64,000 nucleotides of DNA from Methanomicrobiaceae archaeon (GTDB taxonomy: Archaea > Halobacteriota > Methanomicrobia > Methanomicrobiales > Methanomicrobiaceae): NCBI GenBank assembly GCA_029762625.1, contig JARVGI010000001.1, positions 124,001-188,000 on the forward strand. Reading direction: 5' to 3'. Within the stretch, counting starts at the first letter, position 1. Each line of letters starts with the position of its first letter. Below, piece by piece: positions 1 to 9,395 of this stretch. A program made the translations under genes and the position numbers. The notes beneath the pieces are model-generated. The model saw only the letters and a list, made by a program, of their open reading frames with translations, was not told the DNA's origin and did no database searches.

Positions 1-2105
1 ATTCGTCCATGATGGCCTGCCCCGTCTGCGGGATCTCTTTCGAGGAGCTCCAGCCGCGGATGTTCTCCTTCAACAGCCCCTTCGGGGCGTGCGAGGAGTG
101 CAACGGCCTCGGGATCCGGATGGAGTTCGACCCCGACCTCATCATCCCCGACAAGCGCACGAACCTGGCGGACGGCGCAATTGCCCTCTATCGCAACTTC
201 CTCGACGGCTACCGCGTCCAGTATGTCGGCGCCGTGGCAAAGCACCACGGCTTCGATATCTTCACACCGATCAAAGACCTCACCGACACGCAGTACACCG
301 CCCTGATGTTCGGCTCGCCGGACCGCATCCGGTTCGACATGCGGATGAAAAACGGCGACGCACGCTGGTCCCACTCAGGTGTCTGGGAGGGCCTGCTCCC
401 CCAGGCCGAACGCCTCTACCGGCAGACCAAATCCGAGTACCGGCGGCGCGAGCTGGAGAAGTTCATGCGCATCTCGCCGTGCCCGAAGTGCAGGGGCCGG
501 CGGCTCCGGGAGAAGGTGCTCGCCGTCAAAATCGCCGGCAAATCCATCGCGGACGTCGCCGACCTCTCCATCGCCGGGTGCATCGCGTTTTTCGAGACCC
601 TCGCCCTCTCCCACAAAGAGGAGGAGATCGCCCGGCAGGTGCTCAAGGAGATCAAATCGCGGCTTGCCTTCCTCGAACAGGTGGGGTTGAACTACCTCAC
701 CCTCTCCCGCAGCGCCGGGACCCTCTCCGGCGGCGAGGCCCAGCGGATCCGGCTCGCCACCCAGATCGGCTCCAACCTGACCGGGGTGCTCTACGTGCTC
801 GACGAACCCTCTATCGGCCTGCACCAGCGGGACAACCACAGGCTCATCGACACCCTGCACAAACTGCGGGACCTCGGCAACACCCTCATCGTGGTGGAGC
901 ACGACGAGGACACCATCCGGCAGGCCGACTACGTGGTGGACATGGGCCCCGGCGCCGGGCTCCACGGCGGGTGGGTGGTGGCGGAGGGTACGCCCTCGGC
1001 GATCGAGGCCGACCCGCAGTCGCTGACCGGGAAGTACCTCAGCGGCAAGATGACCATTCCTCTCCCCGCAACACGCAGGAAGAGCGACCGGTTTGTCCGG
1101 CTCACCGGGTGCCGGGAGAACAACCTCAAGAATATCACCGCGGCGATCCCCATCGGGGTTTTCTCCGTGGTGACCGGCGTCTCCGGGAGCGGAAAATCGA
1201 CGCTCATTTACGACACCCTCTACCGGGCGCTGATGCAGCAACTGCATGCATCGCGCACCGACCCCGGCACCTTCGACGACATAACCTTCGATGCGGAGAT
1301 CGACAAGGTCATCGTTATCGACCAGAGCCCCATCGGCAGGACGCCCCGGTCGAACCCGGCCACCTACACCAAGGTCTTCGACGAGATCAGGAAGGTCTTC
1401 GCGGAAACGAGAGAGGCCAAGATGCGGGGCTACAAGCCGGGCCGCTTCTCCTTCAACGTGAAGGGAGGCCGCTGCGAGGCCTGCAGGGGGGACGGGCTCA
1501 TCAAAATCGAGATGAACTTCCTGCCCGACGTCTACATCGAGTGCGAGGAGTGCAAGGGCACCCGCTACAACCGCGAGACACGCGAGGTGAAGTACCGGGG
1601 CAAATCCATCGCGGACGTGCTCGACATGAGCGTGGAGGAGGCGATGGAGCTCTTCGAGCACCACCCGTCGATCCGGGCGAAGCTCGAGACGCTGGTCCGG
1701 GTGGGCCTCGGCTACATCAAGCTCGGCCAGAGCTCGACGACGCTCTCCGGCGGCGAGGCCCAGCGGATCAAGCTGACCCGCGAGCTCGCCCGGCGGGCAA
1801 CCGGCAGAACGGTCTACCTCCTCGATGAGCCGACCACCGGGCTGCACTTCCACGACGTCAAGAAGCTGATCGCCGTCCTCGACGACCTCGTCGAGAAGGG
1901 CAATACGGTGGTGGTGATCGAGCACAACCTCGACATCATCAAGTCTGCCGACTACATTATCGATATCGGGCCGGAAGGCGGCGACGCCGGAGGGGAGATC
2001 ATCGCTGCCGGCACCCCCGAAGAGGTCGCTGCGGTGAAGACGTCCTACACCGGGACGTTCCTCAAACCCGTACTGAAGCAAACACCGGTGCTGAAAGAGA
2101 CATGA
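1..2105 (+). CDS. uvrA: UvrABC excinuclease subunit A (5' truncated by window edge)
   Basis: The DNA-damage-recognition ATPase of nucleotide excision repair, which loads UvrB at lesions. The reading frame is open to the window edge; about 700 residues are present against a usual ~940, so the first Walker A lies outside. Visible are a CxxC zinc-binding segment at the very start, the first ABC signature [12 protein letters not shown] with its Walker B, a second Walker A (GVSGSGKST), a second zinc finger (CEAC...CEEC) and a second [11 protein letters not shown] signature. This order is diagnostic of UvrA. The stop overlaps the uvrC start by ATGA, so the genes are translationally coupled in the order A-C-B. 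I see no damage in the visible part. Confidence 0.97.
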   Translation, partial: SSMMACPVCGISFEELQPRMFSFNSPFGACEECNGLGIRMEFDPDLIIPDKRTNLADGAIALYRNFLDGYRVQYVGAVAKHHGFDIFTPIKDLTDTQYTALMFGSPDRIRFDMRMKNGDARWSHSGVWEGLLPQAERLYRQTKSEYRRRELEKFMRISPCPKCRGRRLREKVLAVKIAGKSIADVADLSIAGCIAFFETLALSHKEEEIARQVLKEIKSRLAFLEQVGLNYLTLSRSAGTLSGGEAQRIRLATQIGSNLTGVLYVLDEPSIGLHQRDNHRLIDTLHKLRDLGNTLIVVEHDEDTIRQADYVVDMGPGAGLHGGWVVAEGTPSAIEADPQSLTGKYLSGKMTIPLPATRRKSDRFVRLTGCRENNLKNITAAIPIGVFSVVTGVSGSGKSTLIYDTLYRALMQQLHASRTDPGTFDDITFDAEIDKVIVIDQSPIGRTPRSNPATYTKVFDEIRKVFAETREAKMRGYKPGRFSFNVKGGRCEACRGDGLIKIEMNFLPDVYIECEECKGTRYNRETREVKYRGKSIADVLDMSVEEAMELFEHHPSIRAKLETLVRVGLGYIKLGQSSTTLSGGEAQRIKLTRELARRATGRTVYLLDEPTTGLHFHDVKKLIAVLDDLVEKGNTVVVIEHNLDIIKSADYIIDIGPEGGDAGGEIIAAGTPEEVAAVKTSYTGTFLKPVLKQTPVLKET

Positions 2106-3652
2106 TCGCCACCGACACCCTGCCCGAAGATCCCGGTTGCTACCTTTTTTCCGACGCATCAGGCGCCATCCTCTACATCGGCAAGGCCAAAAACCTCAAA
2201 AAGCGCGTCTCCTCCTACTTCTCGGGCAGGGAGCACGATGCGAAGACCGCGAAGCTCGTCCGGCGGATCGATTCCGTCGATTTCATTGTCACCGGCACCG
2301 AGGTCGAGGCGCTCATCCTGGAAAACACGCTGATCAAACGCCACCAGCCGAAGTTCAACATCGACCTCAAGGACTCCAAGAACTACGCCTACATCCATCT
2401 TTCCGACGACCCCTATCCCCGCATCGGCATCGCCCGGCGGGCGCGGGGCAGGGGGACATTTTTCGGGCCGTTCGTCTCCGCGCGGGAACGGGATTCCGTG
2501 CTGGCGCTGGTGAAAAAGACCTTCGGGCTGCGGTCGTGCCGCAAACTCCCCAAACGGGCCTGCCTCCGCTACCACATGGGCACCTGCAGCGCCCCGTGCA
2601 TCGGATCCATATCCGGGGAGGACTACGCGGACCTCGTCTCCCGTGCGGGCGAGGTGCTGAAGGGGCGGGCAGCGGACCTGCTCGTCGCATTGCGGCGGGA
2701 GATGGAGGAGTATGCGGGGCGGCAGGAGTTCGAGAAAGCCATCAAGCTGCGCGGCCAGATTTCTGCCGTCGAGCACCTCTCCCGCCGCCAGAACATCGTC
2801 CGGCCGAAAGCACTCGACGAGGACGTCATCAACTATCTCGTGCAGGACGGCACCGTCTACCTGATGCTCTTTCACGTGGACCGGGGGACGCTCGCCGACA
2901 AACAGGAATTTGTCTTCGATGCGGGCGAAGAGAGTATCGAGGAGTTCCTCGTCCAGTACTACGCCGAGCAGATGCCACCCTCGGAGGTCATCCTCCCCGA
3001 ACCGCCCGGTGAGGCGATCGAAGGGTTTTTGAGCGGGAGGAAGGGGAAGAAGGTGCGGATCACTGTGCCGCAGCGGGGTGCGAAGAAGGACCTGATCGAC
3101 CTCGTTGAAAAGAACATCGAGATCGCCTTCTTCGGCGACCGCCTGAAGCTCGAGGCCCTCAAACGGGCGGTGGGCCTCCCCGAACTGCCGCACGTCATCG
3201 AGTGCTTCGACATCTCGCACCTCTCGGGGAGCGCGATGGTGGGCTCCATGGTGCAGTTCCGGGAGGGCAGACCGGACAAATCGCACTACCGCAGGTTCAG
3301 GATCAAGACCGTCGAGGGGATCGATGATTTCGCCGCCATCGCCGAAGTGGTGCGCAGGCGGTATGCGCGGCTGGCGGCGGAGGACGGGGAATTCCCCGAC
3401 CTCGTCATCATCGACGGGGGCAAGGGACAGCTTGCGGCGGCGCACGCCGCGCTGGAAGGGCTGGGAGTGAAGATCCCCGTCATCTCCATCGCCAAGCGCG
3501 AGGAGGAGGTCTATGTGCCGGGATTCTCGCTTCCCCTCCCCCTCTCCAGAAAGCAGAAAGCATCGCTGTTCATCCAGGAGATCCGCGATGAGGCGCACCG
3601 GTTCGCCATCGCCTACAACCGTCTCCTGCGCACAAAGGAGGTTATCAAATGA
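2102..3652 (+). CDS. uvrC: UvrABC excinuclease subunit C, without C-terminal HhH domain
   Basis: The incision nuclease of excision repair. The N-terminal GIY-YIG nuclease is clear (GCYLF near residue 12, [14 protein letters not shown] near 24). A UVR motif ([12 protein letters not shown]) near residue 205 should contact UvrB, and the RNase H-like second nuclease domain carries ECFDISH and IDGGKGQL. The protein is 516 residues and stops soon after the RNase H domain (DEAHRFA...), so the tandem helix-hairpin-helix domain that ends bacterial UvrC (about 600 residues) is absent. Its stop overlaps the uvrB start by ATGA, which argues that the short end is the natural one rather than a frameshift. 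Strong RBS-like GGAGG just before the uvrB start lies inside this gene. Confidence 0.96.
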   Translation: MIATDTLPEDPGCYLFSDASGAILYIGKAKNLKKRVSSYFSGREHDAKTAKLVRRIDSVDFIVTGTEVEALILENTLIKRHQPKFNIDLKDSKNYAYIHLSDDPYPRIGIARRARGRGTFFGPFVSARERDSVLALVKKTFGLRSCRKLPKRACLRYHMGTCSAPCIGSISGEDYADLVSRAGEVLKGRAADLLVALRREMEEYAGRQEFEKAIKLRGQISAVEHLSRRQNIVRPKALDEDVINYLVQDGTVYLMLFHVDRGTLADKQEFVFDAGEESIEEFLVQYYAEQMPPSEVILPEPPGEAIEGFLSGRKGKKVRITVPQRGAKKDLIDLVEKNIEIAFFGDRLKLEALKRAVGLPELPHVIECFDISHLSGSAMVGSMVQFREGRPDKSHYRRFRIKTVEGIDDFAAIAEVVRRRYARLAAEDGEFPDLVIIDGGKGQLAAAHAALEGLGVKIPVISIAKREEEVYVPGFSLPLPLSRKQKASLFIQEIRDEAHRFAIAYNRLLRTKEVIK

Positions 3653-5580
3653 CCGAATTCCAGCTGGTCAGCGGGTTCGAGCCCAGAGGGTCGCAGCCCG
3701 CGGCAATCGCGAGGCTCGTCGAGGGGCTTGAACAGGACGAGCGCTACCAGACGCTCCTCGGGGTGACCGGGTCGGGCAAGACCTACACCGTCGCCAACGT
3801 CATCGACGCCGTCCGGAGACCGACGCTGGTCATCGCCCATAACAAGACACTCGCCGCACAGCTGTATAACGAGTTCCGGGAGTTCTTTCCCCGGAACCGG
3901 GTCGAGTACTTCGTCTCCTACTACGATTACTACCAGCCCGAGTCGTATATCCCGAAGAAAGACCAGTACATCGAAAAAGACGCCCAGATAAACCCGAAAA
4001 TCGAGCAGATGCGGCTCTCTGCGACCGCGTCGCTCCTCTCACGACGTGACGTCATCGTCGTCGCCTCGGTCTCGTGCATCTACGGCCTCGGCAACCCGGA
4101 GATCTACCGCGACATGGGGTTCGAGCTGAAGGTAGGCGACCGTATCCGCAGAAACGACCTGCTCTCCCGGCTCGTCGACATGCAGTTCGAGCGAAACGAG
4201 ATGGAGCTGATGCCCGGCAGGTTCCGGGCAAAGGGGGACACCATCGACCTGATCCCGGGCTATATGAACGATATCATCCGCATCGAGCTGTTTGGCGACG
4301 AGATCGAACGGATCGTGGAGATCGAGAAACATTCCGGAAGGGTCAGCGAATCGTTCGGGTACTTCTTCATCTACCCCGCCCGCCACTACGTCATCCCCGA
4401 AGAGGAGAAGGCGAGAGCGGTCGATTCGATCCGCGCCGAGCTCGAGGAGGTGCTCCCCGGTCTCGGCATGCTGGAGGCCCACCGCTTAAAGCAGCGCACC
4501 CTCTACGACGTCGAGATGATCGAGGAGACCGGGTCGTGCAAGGGCATCGAGAACTACTCCCGGCACTTCGACGGGAGACGGCCGGGAGAACAGCCGTACT
4601 GCCTTCTCGACTATTTCCCGGACGATTTCCTGATGGTCATCGACGAGAGCCACCAGACCCTCCCGCAGGTGCGGGGCATGTACCGGGGCGACTACTCGCG
4701 CAAGAAGGCGCTGGTGGAGTACGGGTTCCGCCTCCCCTCGGCATTCGACAACCGCCCGCTGATGTTCGATGAATTCGAGCGGTATATGCGCCGGGTGATA
4801 TTCGTCTCCGCGACCCCCGCCGAGTACGAGGCCACGCATGCCGCCCGGACCGTGGAGCAGATCATCCGGCCCACGGGGCTCGTCGATCCCGAGGTGCTCA
4901 TCCGGCCGATCGAGGGGCAGACCGACGACGTCATGGCCGAGATCAGGGCAACGATCGCCCGGGGGAACCGCTGCCTCGTGACCACCCTTACCAAGAAGCT
5001 CGCCGAGGAGTTCTCGGACTACCTCGCGGAGCAGGGGATCAAAACGCGGTACCTCCACTCCGAGATCGACACCATCGAGCGGACCGAGATTATCCGCCAG
5101 CTCCGCCTCGGCACGTTCGACGTCCTGGTGGGCATCAACCTGCTGCGGGAGGGCCTCGATATCCCCGAGGTGGGGTTCATCGGGATCCTCGACGCCGACA
5201 AGGAAGGGTTCTTACGCGATGCGCGCAGCCTCATCCAGATCATCGGGCGCGCCGCCCGGAACGCCAGCTCGCGGGTGGTGCTGTATGCCGATGTGATGAC
5301 CGATTCGATCACGAAGGCCGTGGCGGAGACCGAGCGGAGGCGGGCGCTCCAGATGGCGTTCAACGAAAAGCACGGCATCATCCCGAAGACGATCGTAAAA
5401 CCCGTCCGTGAAAAGGAGGTGGAGCTCACCGACATACGGCATGTGCCGAAATCGCACATCCCCGATCTGCTCATCGAGCTCGAGGCGGATATGCAGACGG
5501 CCGCGGACGACCTCGACTTCGAGCGTGCCATCACCCTGCGGGACACCATTAAAAAACTCTCCGCGCGGATGGCGCAGTGA
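3649..5580 (+). CDS. uvrB: UvrABC excinuclease subunit B
   Basis: DNA-damage-verifying helicase of excision repair, bridging UvrA and UvrC. It is full length at 643 residues. The Walker A GVTGSGKT is at residues 38-45, the Tyr-rich beta-hairpin that inserts at lesions (SYYDYYQPESYIP) near 90, the helicase motif QIIGRAARN near 530, and a C-terminal UVR domain (DLDFERAITLRDTIKKL) that should pair with the UVR motif of UvrC. It is last in the uvrA-uvrC-uvrB operon and starts inside the uvrC stop. Bacterial-type Uvr systems in mesophilic archaea are generally explained by transfer from bacteria; the codon use here looks like that of the neighbours. Confidence 0.98.
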   Translation: MTEFQLVSGFEPRGSQPAAIARLVEGLEQDERYQTLLGVTGSGKTYTVANVIDAVRRPTLVIAHNKTLAAQLYNEFREFFPRNRVEYFVSYYDYYQPESYIPKKDQYIEKDAQINPKIEQMRLSATASLLSRRDVIVVASVSCIYGLGNPEIYRDMGFELKVGDRIRRNDLLSRLVDMQFERNEMELMPGRFRAKGDTIDLIPGYMNDIIRIELFGDEIERIVEIEKHSGRVSESFGYFFIYPARHYVIPEEEKARAVDSIRAELEEVLPGLGMLEAHRLKQRTLYDVEMIEETGSCKGIENYSRHFDGRRPGEQPYCLLDYFPDDFLMVIDESHQTLPQVRGMYRGDYSRKKALVEYGFRLPSAFDNRPLMFDEFERYMRRVIFVSATPAEYEATHAARTVEQIIRPTGLVDPEVLIRPIEGQTDDVMAEIRATIARGNRCLVTTLTKKLAEEFSDYLAEQGIKTRYLHSEIDTIERTEIIRQLRLGTFDVLVGINLLREGLDIPEVGFIGILDADKEGFLRDARSLIQIIGRAARNASSRVVLYADVMTDSITKAVAETERRRALQMAFNEKHGIIPKTIVKPVREKEVELTDIRHVPKSHIPDLLIELEADMQTAADDLDFERAITLRDTIKKLSARMAQ

Positions 5581-5593
5581 GGTGCGAAAACGC

Positions 5594-6412
5594 CTACGAG
5601 ACATTCTCCCAGAATGCGCTCATCGCTGAAAAGATGCAGGTGCGCAGCCCGTCGAAGTCACAGGAGTCGCTCGCCGCCGCCGCGGCCCCGGTGTCGTCCG
5701 AGAACTCTTCATAGAGACTGCGGCTGATTTCGACCTGTATCCACGGGATCCTCGTTCGCCGGAAATGCGACCGGATGATGAACCCTCCCGGGTACGGGTT
5801 GTTGATCGCCACCTCCCCGAGATCGCCGAACCGTTCGTGGAAGGTCCCGGTAAGTTCGCGGATCCATTCCGGGGGACAGGTGAGGGGACTCCTCCTGTTC
5901 GCCGCCTCGCCCCTCGCATTTCCTGAGTTTCCCAGGCAGATGAGGGGACGTGATTTCCCGGAATCGGGCCACATCAGGGGTGCGAGCGGGAGCATGCTGT
6001 GGCAGTCGAAGGCGATGCCGATCTCGCCGCCCGCCAGCATGTCGCTGATCCGGCGGTGGTAGGGGTAGTAGTAGAGGTGCAGCAGGCGGTTGATGAGATG
6101 CATCCCGGGGAACTGGCCCTGCCGGTAGACCGGTGTCCCGGTTGCCGTCGCCACCTTAAGCACGCCGTCCGGGTTCTTCGGCGGGAGATCGTAGGGCGCC
6201 CGGTTGCAGTCGATGATCGATCGCGCGATGGGCGTCGCCACGACGCCCGCCACCCCGGCCCCGAAATCGTAGATCTCGCGGGTGCGGGGGTCGCTGTTGT
6301 AGGCGATATCCTCTGGGGTGAGCTCCACCCGGTCCTGCACCTCGGGGGGTATCCGGTCGCCGCCGTGGGGGATGGAGATGAGAAAAGGGTAGTACCTGCT
6401 CAGGCTGCACAC
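5594..6412 (-). CDS. N-formylglutamate amidohydrolase family protein
   Basis: A predicted zinc amidohydrolase of the N-formylglutamate deformylase family (histidine-degradation type), here without other hut genes, so the substrate is uncertain. Family landmarks are the early SIPHGG segment, YDFGAG, the DCNRAPYDLPP motif, AFDCHSM with likely metal ligands, and NNPYPGGFI plus a late QVEISRSLY segment. The start is unsure: a longer frame opens at GTG 6472, but its extra 20 residues look non-conserved, so I prefer GTG at 6412, although the GGAAGG before it sits very close. The gene converges with uvrB, with 13 bases between the two stops. Confidence 0.8.
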   Translation of the reverse strand: MCSLSRYYPFLISIPHGGDRIPPEVQDRVELTPEDIAYNSDPRTREIYDFGAGVAGVVATPIARSIIDCNRAPYDLPPKNPDGVLKVATATGTPVYRQGQFPGMHLINRLLHLYYYPYHRRISDMLAGGEIGIAFDCHSMLPLAPLMWPDSGKSRPLICLGNSGNARGEAANRRSPLTCPPEWIRELTGTFHERFGDLGEVAINNPYPGGFIIRSHFRRTRIPWIQVEISRSLYEEFSDDTGAAAAASDSCDFDGLRTCIFSAMSAFWENVS

Positions 6413-6629
6413 TTCCTTCCGGGTCGTCCGGGTGCCGGGTGCACTGCCGAACCGCCGATCGCACGCGGGCACCGGGGATACCGGACGACAGGATATTGCG
6501 TCCCGGTCCTGAAAAACATTCCCCGGCCGATTGCGTGGAGGGGGTGCCGGGCAGGTGGACCGGCGCAGACGGGGCCCTCCGCCGCCGGGGATGAGAGAAA
6601 ATGGGGAATGAAGGGGGTGCTATCCAGGG

Positions 6630-6878
6630 TTACTGATTCTCGTCTTCGCTCTTGATGGAATATGTCGCTTCTATCGGTTCTTCGGATCCATTTTCAGGGA
6701 CGATAAGCCATACGAGGATGTAGATGAGGATGCCCGGGAAGAAGCCGGAGAGTACGGTGATCACGATCCATATCACCCGGACGATATTGGAATCAACATC
6801 GAAGTACTCCCCGATCCCTCCGCAGACCCCGGCCAGCATCCGGTCCGACTTTGAACGTACCAAACGTTTCTCTGCCAT
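6630..6878 (-). CDS. PspC-domain small membrane protein
   Basis: An 82-residue protein with a textbook PspC domain: basic N-terminus, then GVCGGIGEYFDVDSNIVRV and a long hydrophobic stretch (residues ~33-62) ending in PEN. PspC proteins are membrane proteins that in bacteria take part in the phage-shock response to envelope stress; single PspC genes are common in archaea with unknown role. The C-terminal tail of about 20 residues is acidic and probably cytosolic. It stands alone, transcribed toward the amidohydrolase gene with about 220 bases between them; no PspA partner is in the window. Confidence 0.85.
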   Translation of the reverse strand: MAEKRLVRSKSDRMLAGVCGGIGEYFDVDSNIVRVIWIVITVLSGFFPGILIYILVWLIVPENGSEEPIEATYSIKSEDENQ

Positions 6879-6975
6879 GCTATCCCGTTACCCGTTCCTT
6901 GCATATGAGGTTTTCCACGTTGCGTTCATGCCGGGGACGGGTGCCGGGTGCGCTACCGACCGCCGATAAACATAA

Positions 6976-7020
6976 TATTTTTATTATATTACCATTACTA
7001 TATTTTTATTTAACACCCCG
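6976..7020 (+). promoter_or_regulatory. AT-rich promoter region
   Basis: A nearly pure A/T stretch with several overlapping TATA-like elements (TATATT, TATATTTTTATTTAA) between the divergent PspC gene and the gene starting at 7065. It is the likely promoter of the latter, whose start is preceded by GGAGG at 7053-7057. Confidence 0.5.
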
Positions 7021-7064
7021 AATAAACAATGCGGCATACCCCGGATACGGGTGGAGGATGATGC

Positions 7065-7943
7065 ATGATACTCTGTTACGACACCTTTTCAAACGGCTGT
7101 TTCGACACCGGTGATGCGGAAAGCGTCGCAGACTGGTGTTTTTACCAGCAGGGCTCGTTTATGGCGAGAGACCCCCAGTCGCGGCTATCGGTTCGGAAAA
7201 ACCGTCTGGCGGTCGACATACCCCGCTTTTCGCTCGCTTCGACCGGATACCACGACCACATGAAATTCATGGTGTTCCGCAACTGCAGGAACGAGGATAC
7301 CGGGTATCCCGGGTTCAAGGCCCCCGACGGTGCGGCGCTCAGGTGCGACGTCCGGGCACGGTTCATGATGAAAGGCACCGCCGCCAACCCCTACCACGCA
7401 CCGGAAGACGACTTCCGGCTCTCGAGCGGAGTGCTGCTCTCCACGGACTTCGAGACGAACACCTCGTTCGGGTTCGTCATCGCCGGTTCACAGGTATATG
7501 CGCTCTATGAGCGCAGAATTGGCGGTCTCCCGCAGGAAGCCTCATTGTCGATGTTCTGCTACGTAAAACCGGTCCGTGTGATCGAAGCCGGATCCGAGCA
7601 TCTCTACAGCATGCTGTACCACAAGCAGCAGACCACGGCAACGTGGATGATCGATGACGAGCAGGTGTTCGTTTCTCCCCGCTTTGGAAAGAGGCTCCCG
7701 AAAGAGGATGATCAGTATTGCGTGGTCCATGCTCCGGCCGCGCAGGTCACGACCCCGGAGAGCGATCTCGTCGCATCCAACCAGCGTATCTTCGGCGCCG
7801 GCGTCTACACCTTCATGGACGCGGCAATGCGGGACGCACGGAAACTCGTCGATGTCGACAATGCCAATATACCGGCTTCGAAAAAAGTGTTCGGGCAGGG
7901 AGGAGAGCTGATCTTCGGGGATTTCACCGTCTCGATCGAGTGA
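7065..7943 (+). CDS. conserved-looking hypothetical protein, beta-rich
   Basis: Unrecognised 292-residue soluble protein without signal peptide or membrane segment. The start ATG at 7065 has GTGGAGG seven bases upstream; two nearby ATGs at 7058 and 7061 are out of frame. Composition is rich in Phe, Tyr, Val and short polar turns, with alternating hydrophobic stretches such as SFGFVIAGSQVYALYERR and TATWMIDDEQVFVSPRF, which suggests a beta-sandwich of lectin/glucanase shape; it may belong to a DUF6081-like family, but I cannot verify that. It has its own AT-rich promoter and convergent neighbour (FKBP lipoprotein). No catalytic motif is evident. Confidence 0.75.
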   Translation: MILCYDTFSNGCFDTGDAESVADWCFYQQGSFMARDPQSRLSVRKNRLAVDIPRFSLASTGYHDHMKFMVFRNCRNEDTGYPGFKAPDGAALRCDVRARFMMKGTAANPYHAPEDDFRLSSGVLLSTDFETNTSFGFVIAGSQVYALYERRIGGLPQEASLSMFCYVKPVRVIEAGSEHLYSMLYHKQQTTATWMIDDEQVFVSPRFGKRLPKEDDQYCVVHAPAAQVTTPESDLVASNQRIFGAGVYTFMDAAMRDARKLVDVDNANIPASKKVFGQGGELIFGDFTVSIE

Positions 7944-7965
7944 CCCGCACACGGCACCCGCAGGT

Positions 7966-8484
7966 TCAGGCCCCGTCTGCAATCTCGACGAGCTGCACGG
8001 AGAACGTGAGGTTCTTTCCGGCGAGCGGGTGCGTGTTCCGGACCGTGATCGTGGTTTCATCCATCGATGTCACCGCAACCTCCATCACCCGTCCCTCTTC
8101 CGTCACCATTCTCAGGATCTGGCCGACCTGCGGTTCTTTCTGCAGGACAATGCGGTCCCGGTTCAGTTCGAGCGTTCCGGGGCCGTAGGCATCTGCCGCA
8201 AGGGTGGTGAACGCCTTATCCTCTCCGACGCTCATGCCGATGATGGCATCCTCGAATGCAGGGATCATCGAGCCCGCGCCGATGGTGAATTCGAGCGGTT
8301 CCCGGTCCAGGGAACTGTCGAATATCTCGCCGCTGTCGAGCGTTCCGGTGTAATGCACGCGGACGGTGTCGCCGATCGCCGCAGGTGCGGGTGCTGCGTC
8401 CTCTGTGCCGGTGCACCCTGCGGTGATCAGGACGGCGGAGACCATCAGGGCGCACCACAGGCAGGCGATGGCATGACGGTTCAT
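7966..8484 (-). CDS. FKBP-type peptidyl-prolyl isomerase lipoprotein
   Basis: Predicted membrane-anchored prolyl isomerase acting outside the cell. I start it at ATG 8484, preceded by AGGAAG six bases upstream, rather than at the longer frame (8595), whose first 37 residues are polar and non-conserved. The N-terminus is a lipoprotein signal ending LITAGC, with Cys24 the expected lipidated residue, followed by an Ala/Pro linker. The FKBP core shows VRVHYTGTLDSGEIFDSS and a SMIPAFEDAIIGM segment, with an inserted flap domain (residues ~95-150) as in SlyD-type FKBPs and a terminal HPLAGKNLTF. A second, cytosolic FKBP lies at 40792-41544. Confidence 0.88.
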   Translation of the reverse strand: MNRHAIACLWCALMVSAVLITAGCTGTEDAAPAPAAIGDTVRVHYTGTLDSGEIFDSSLDREPLEFTIGAGSMIPAFEDAIIGMSVGEDKAFTTLAADAYGPGTLELNRDRIVLQKEPQVGQILRMVTEEGRVMEVAVTSMDETTITVRNTHPLAGKNLTFSVQLVEIADGA

Positions 8485-8663
8485 TGTGCTTCCTGTGCTG
8501 GCGGGCATGCTTCTCTCTGGTTGGGTATCCTCCCATTTATCCCTGCTGCATTTTCCGTTTGTCCGTTTCGCCTTCTTCGAATCGCGCAGGGTCAAAATTG
8601 CCCCGGAATCGGCGATTTTGGATCACGGTGCCTGCGAGAGGGGTGGACCGGGCAGGAAATGGA

Positions 8664-8681
8664 GGATATCTTCATATATCC
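8664..8681. promoter_or_regulatory. inverted repeat GGATAT-N6-ATATCC
   Basis: A perfect 6-base inverted repeat with a 6-base spacer, the first of two similar palindromes upstream of the AdoMetDC-like gene. The symmetry suggests a dimeric DNA-binding protein; the regulator is unknown. Confidence 0.35.
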
Positions 8682-8756
8682 GTTCATTTGCTATTGTGGC
8701 ATAATTATATCTTTAAATACCAAATCGGTCCTCAATTAGGCGATAAATCTCATATT

Positions 8757-8798
8757 TAAAGGATATGCATCATCGATATCCTTAAATCTGGAATATCC
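8757..8798. promoter_or_regulatory. inverted repeat TTTAAAGGATAT/ATATCCTTAAA plus extra half-site
   Basis: The arms GGATAT (8761-8766) and ATATCC (8776-8781) lie within a longer imperfect palindrome that pairs TTTAAAGGATAT with ATATCCTTAAA around a 9-base spacer, one A being bulged. A further ATATCC follows at 8793-8798, just ahead of a TATA-like TCTATATT. The arrangement is that of an operator beside a promoter for the gene at 8845. Confidence 0.4.
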
Positions 8799-8844
8799 TT
8801 TCTATATTGGAACATTCATCCAGCACATCCCCGAGGTGGGAGCC

Positions 8845-9246
8845 ATGTGTGAAGCAGTGACTGACGCAAGTGTCATCGAGCACTTCAAAACAGGGGGCGC
8901 ATGGGGCCTGTACACCTGTGTCGACCTCAAGGGGTGCAACCCCGAGACCATTCGTAATGCAGACAGAATACGTGCGTTCATCATCGAACTGTGCGACCTC
9001 ATCGACATGAAGCGGTTTGGAGATCCGCAGATCATCCATTTCGGCCCCAATGATCGCGTCGCCGGGTATTCGATGACCCAGCTCATCGAAACATCGCTGA
9101 TTTCGGGACATTTCGCCAACGAATCAAACGCTGCCTACCTTGATATATTCAGCTGCAAGGAGTACGCCCCCACGGTCATGGCGGAATTCTGCAAGGAGTT
9201 CTTCGAGGCCGTCTCGATGACCTACCAGGTCATCATGCGGGAATAA
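8845..9246 (+). CDS. S-adenosylmethionine decarboxylase-like protein
   Basis: A 133-residue protein resembling the small class 1B AdoMet decarboxylases (SpeH), which self-cleave to make a pyruvoyl cofactor for spermidine synthesis. The start is ATG 8845, six bases after GAGGTG; GTG 8836 gives three extra residues. The family core aligns as TSLISGHF...LDIFSC, placing Ser84, His89 and Cys104 with spacings of 5 and 15, the same as I recall for the processing Ser, His and Cys of the T. maritima enzyme. The usual ESHIS is changed to ETSLIS, so activity and self-cleavage are not certain. Agmatinase and aIF5A elsewhere in the window would fit a polyamine role. Confidence 0.75.
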   Translation: MCEAVTDASVIEHFKTGGAWGLYTCVDLKGCNPETIRNADRIRAFIIELCDLIDMKRFGDPQIIHFGPNDRVAGYSMTQLIETSLISGHFANESNAAYLDIFSCKEYAPTVMAEFCKEFFEAVSMTYQVIMRE

Positions 9247-9358
9247 TCCCTCCTCTTTTCTGCGCCCCGCTCCCCGGGACCGGTTTGACGCGGTCGTCGT
9301 ACCACGGCACCATATAAGCCACGTTCCCGTAGCAGGCTCTCCGTGTTATTATTCGACG

Positions 9359-9371
9359 CAATATATTTTAA
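9359..9371 (+). promoter_or_regulatory. TATA-like element of the ion-channel gene
   Basis: CAATATATTTTAA stands about 30 bases upstream of the GTG start at 9396. With the usual archaeal 25-base spacing, transcription would begin within a few bases of the start codon, giving a nearly leaderless message; no Shine-Dalgarno sequence is visible. Confidence 0.45.
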
Positions 9372-9395
9372 TAACGGCAATGCACTAGTGCTGGT

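Larger units (their letters stand above)
8485..8844 (+). other. 360-base divergent intergenic region
   Basis: The region separates the FKBP lipoprotein (minus) from the AdoMetDC-like gene (plus). The half near the lipoprotein is GC-rich and looks non-functional. From about 8660 onward it is AT-rich, with TATA-like TTTAAATAC near 8712 and TCTATATT near 8801, and five copies of GGATAT/ATATCC (see the two operator-like entries). No ORF with convincing coding character was seen. Confidence 0.5.

Noticed and set aside
375-2159. 594-residue minus-strand frame opposite uvrA
   Set aside because: Antisense shadow of a well-supported UvrA.
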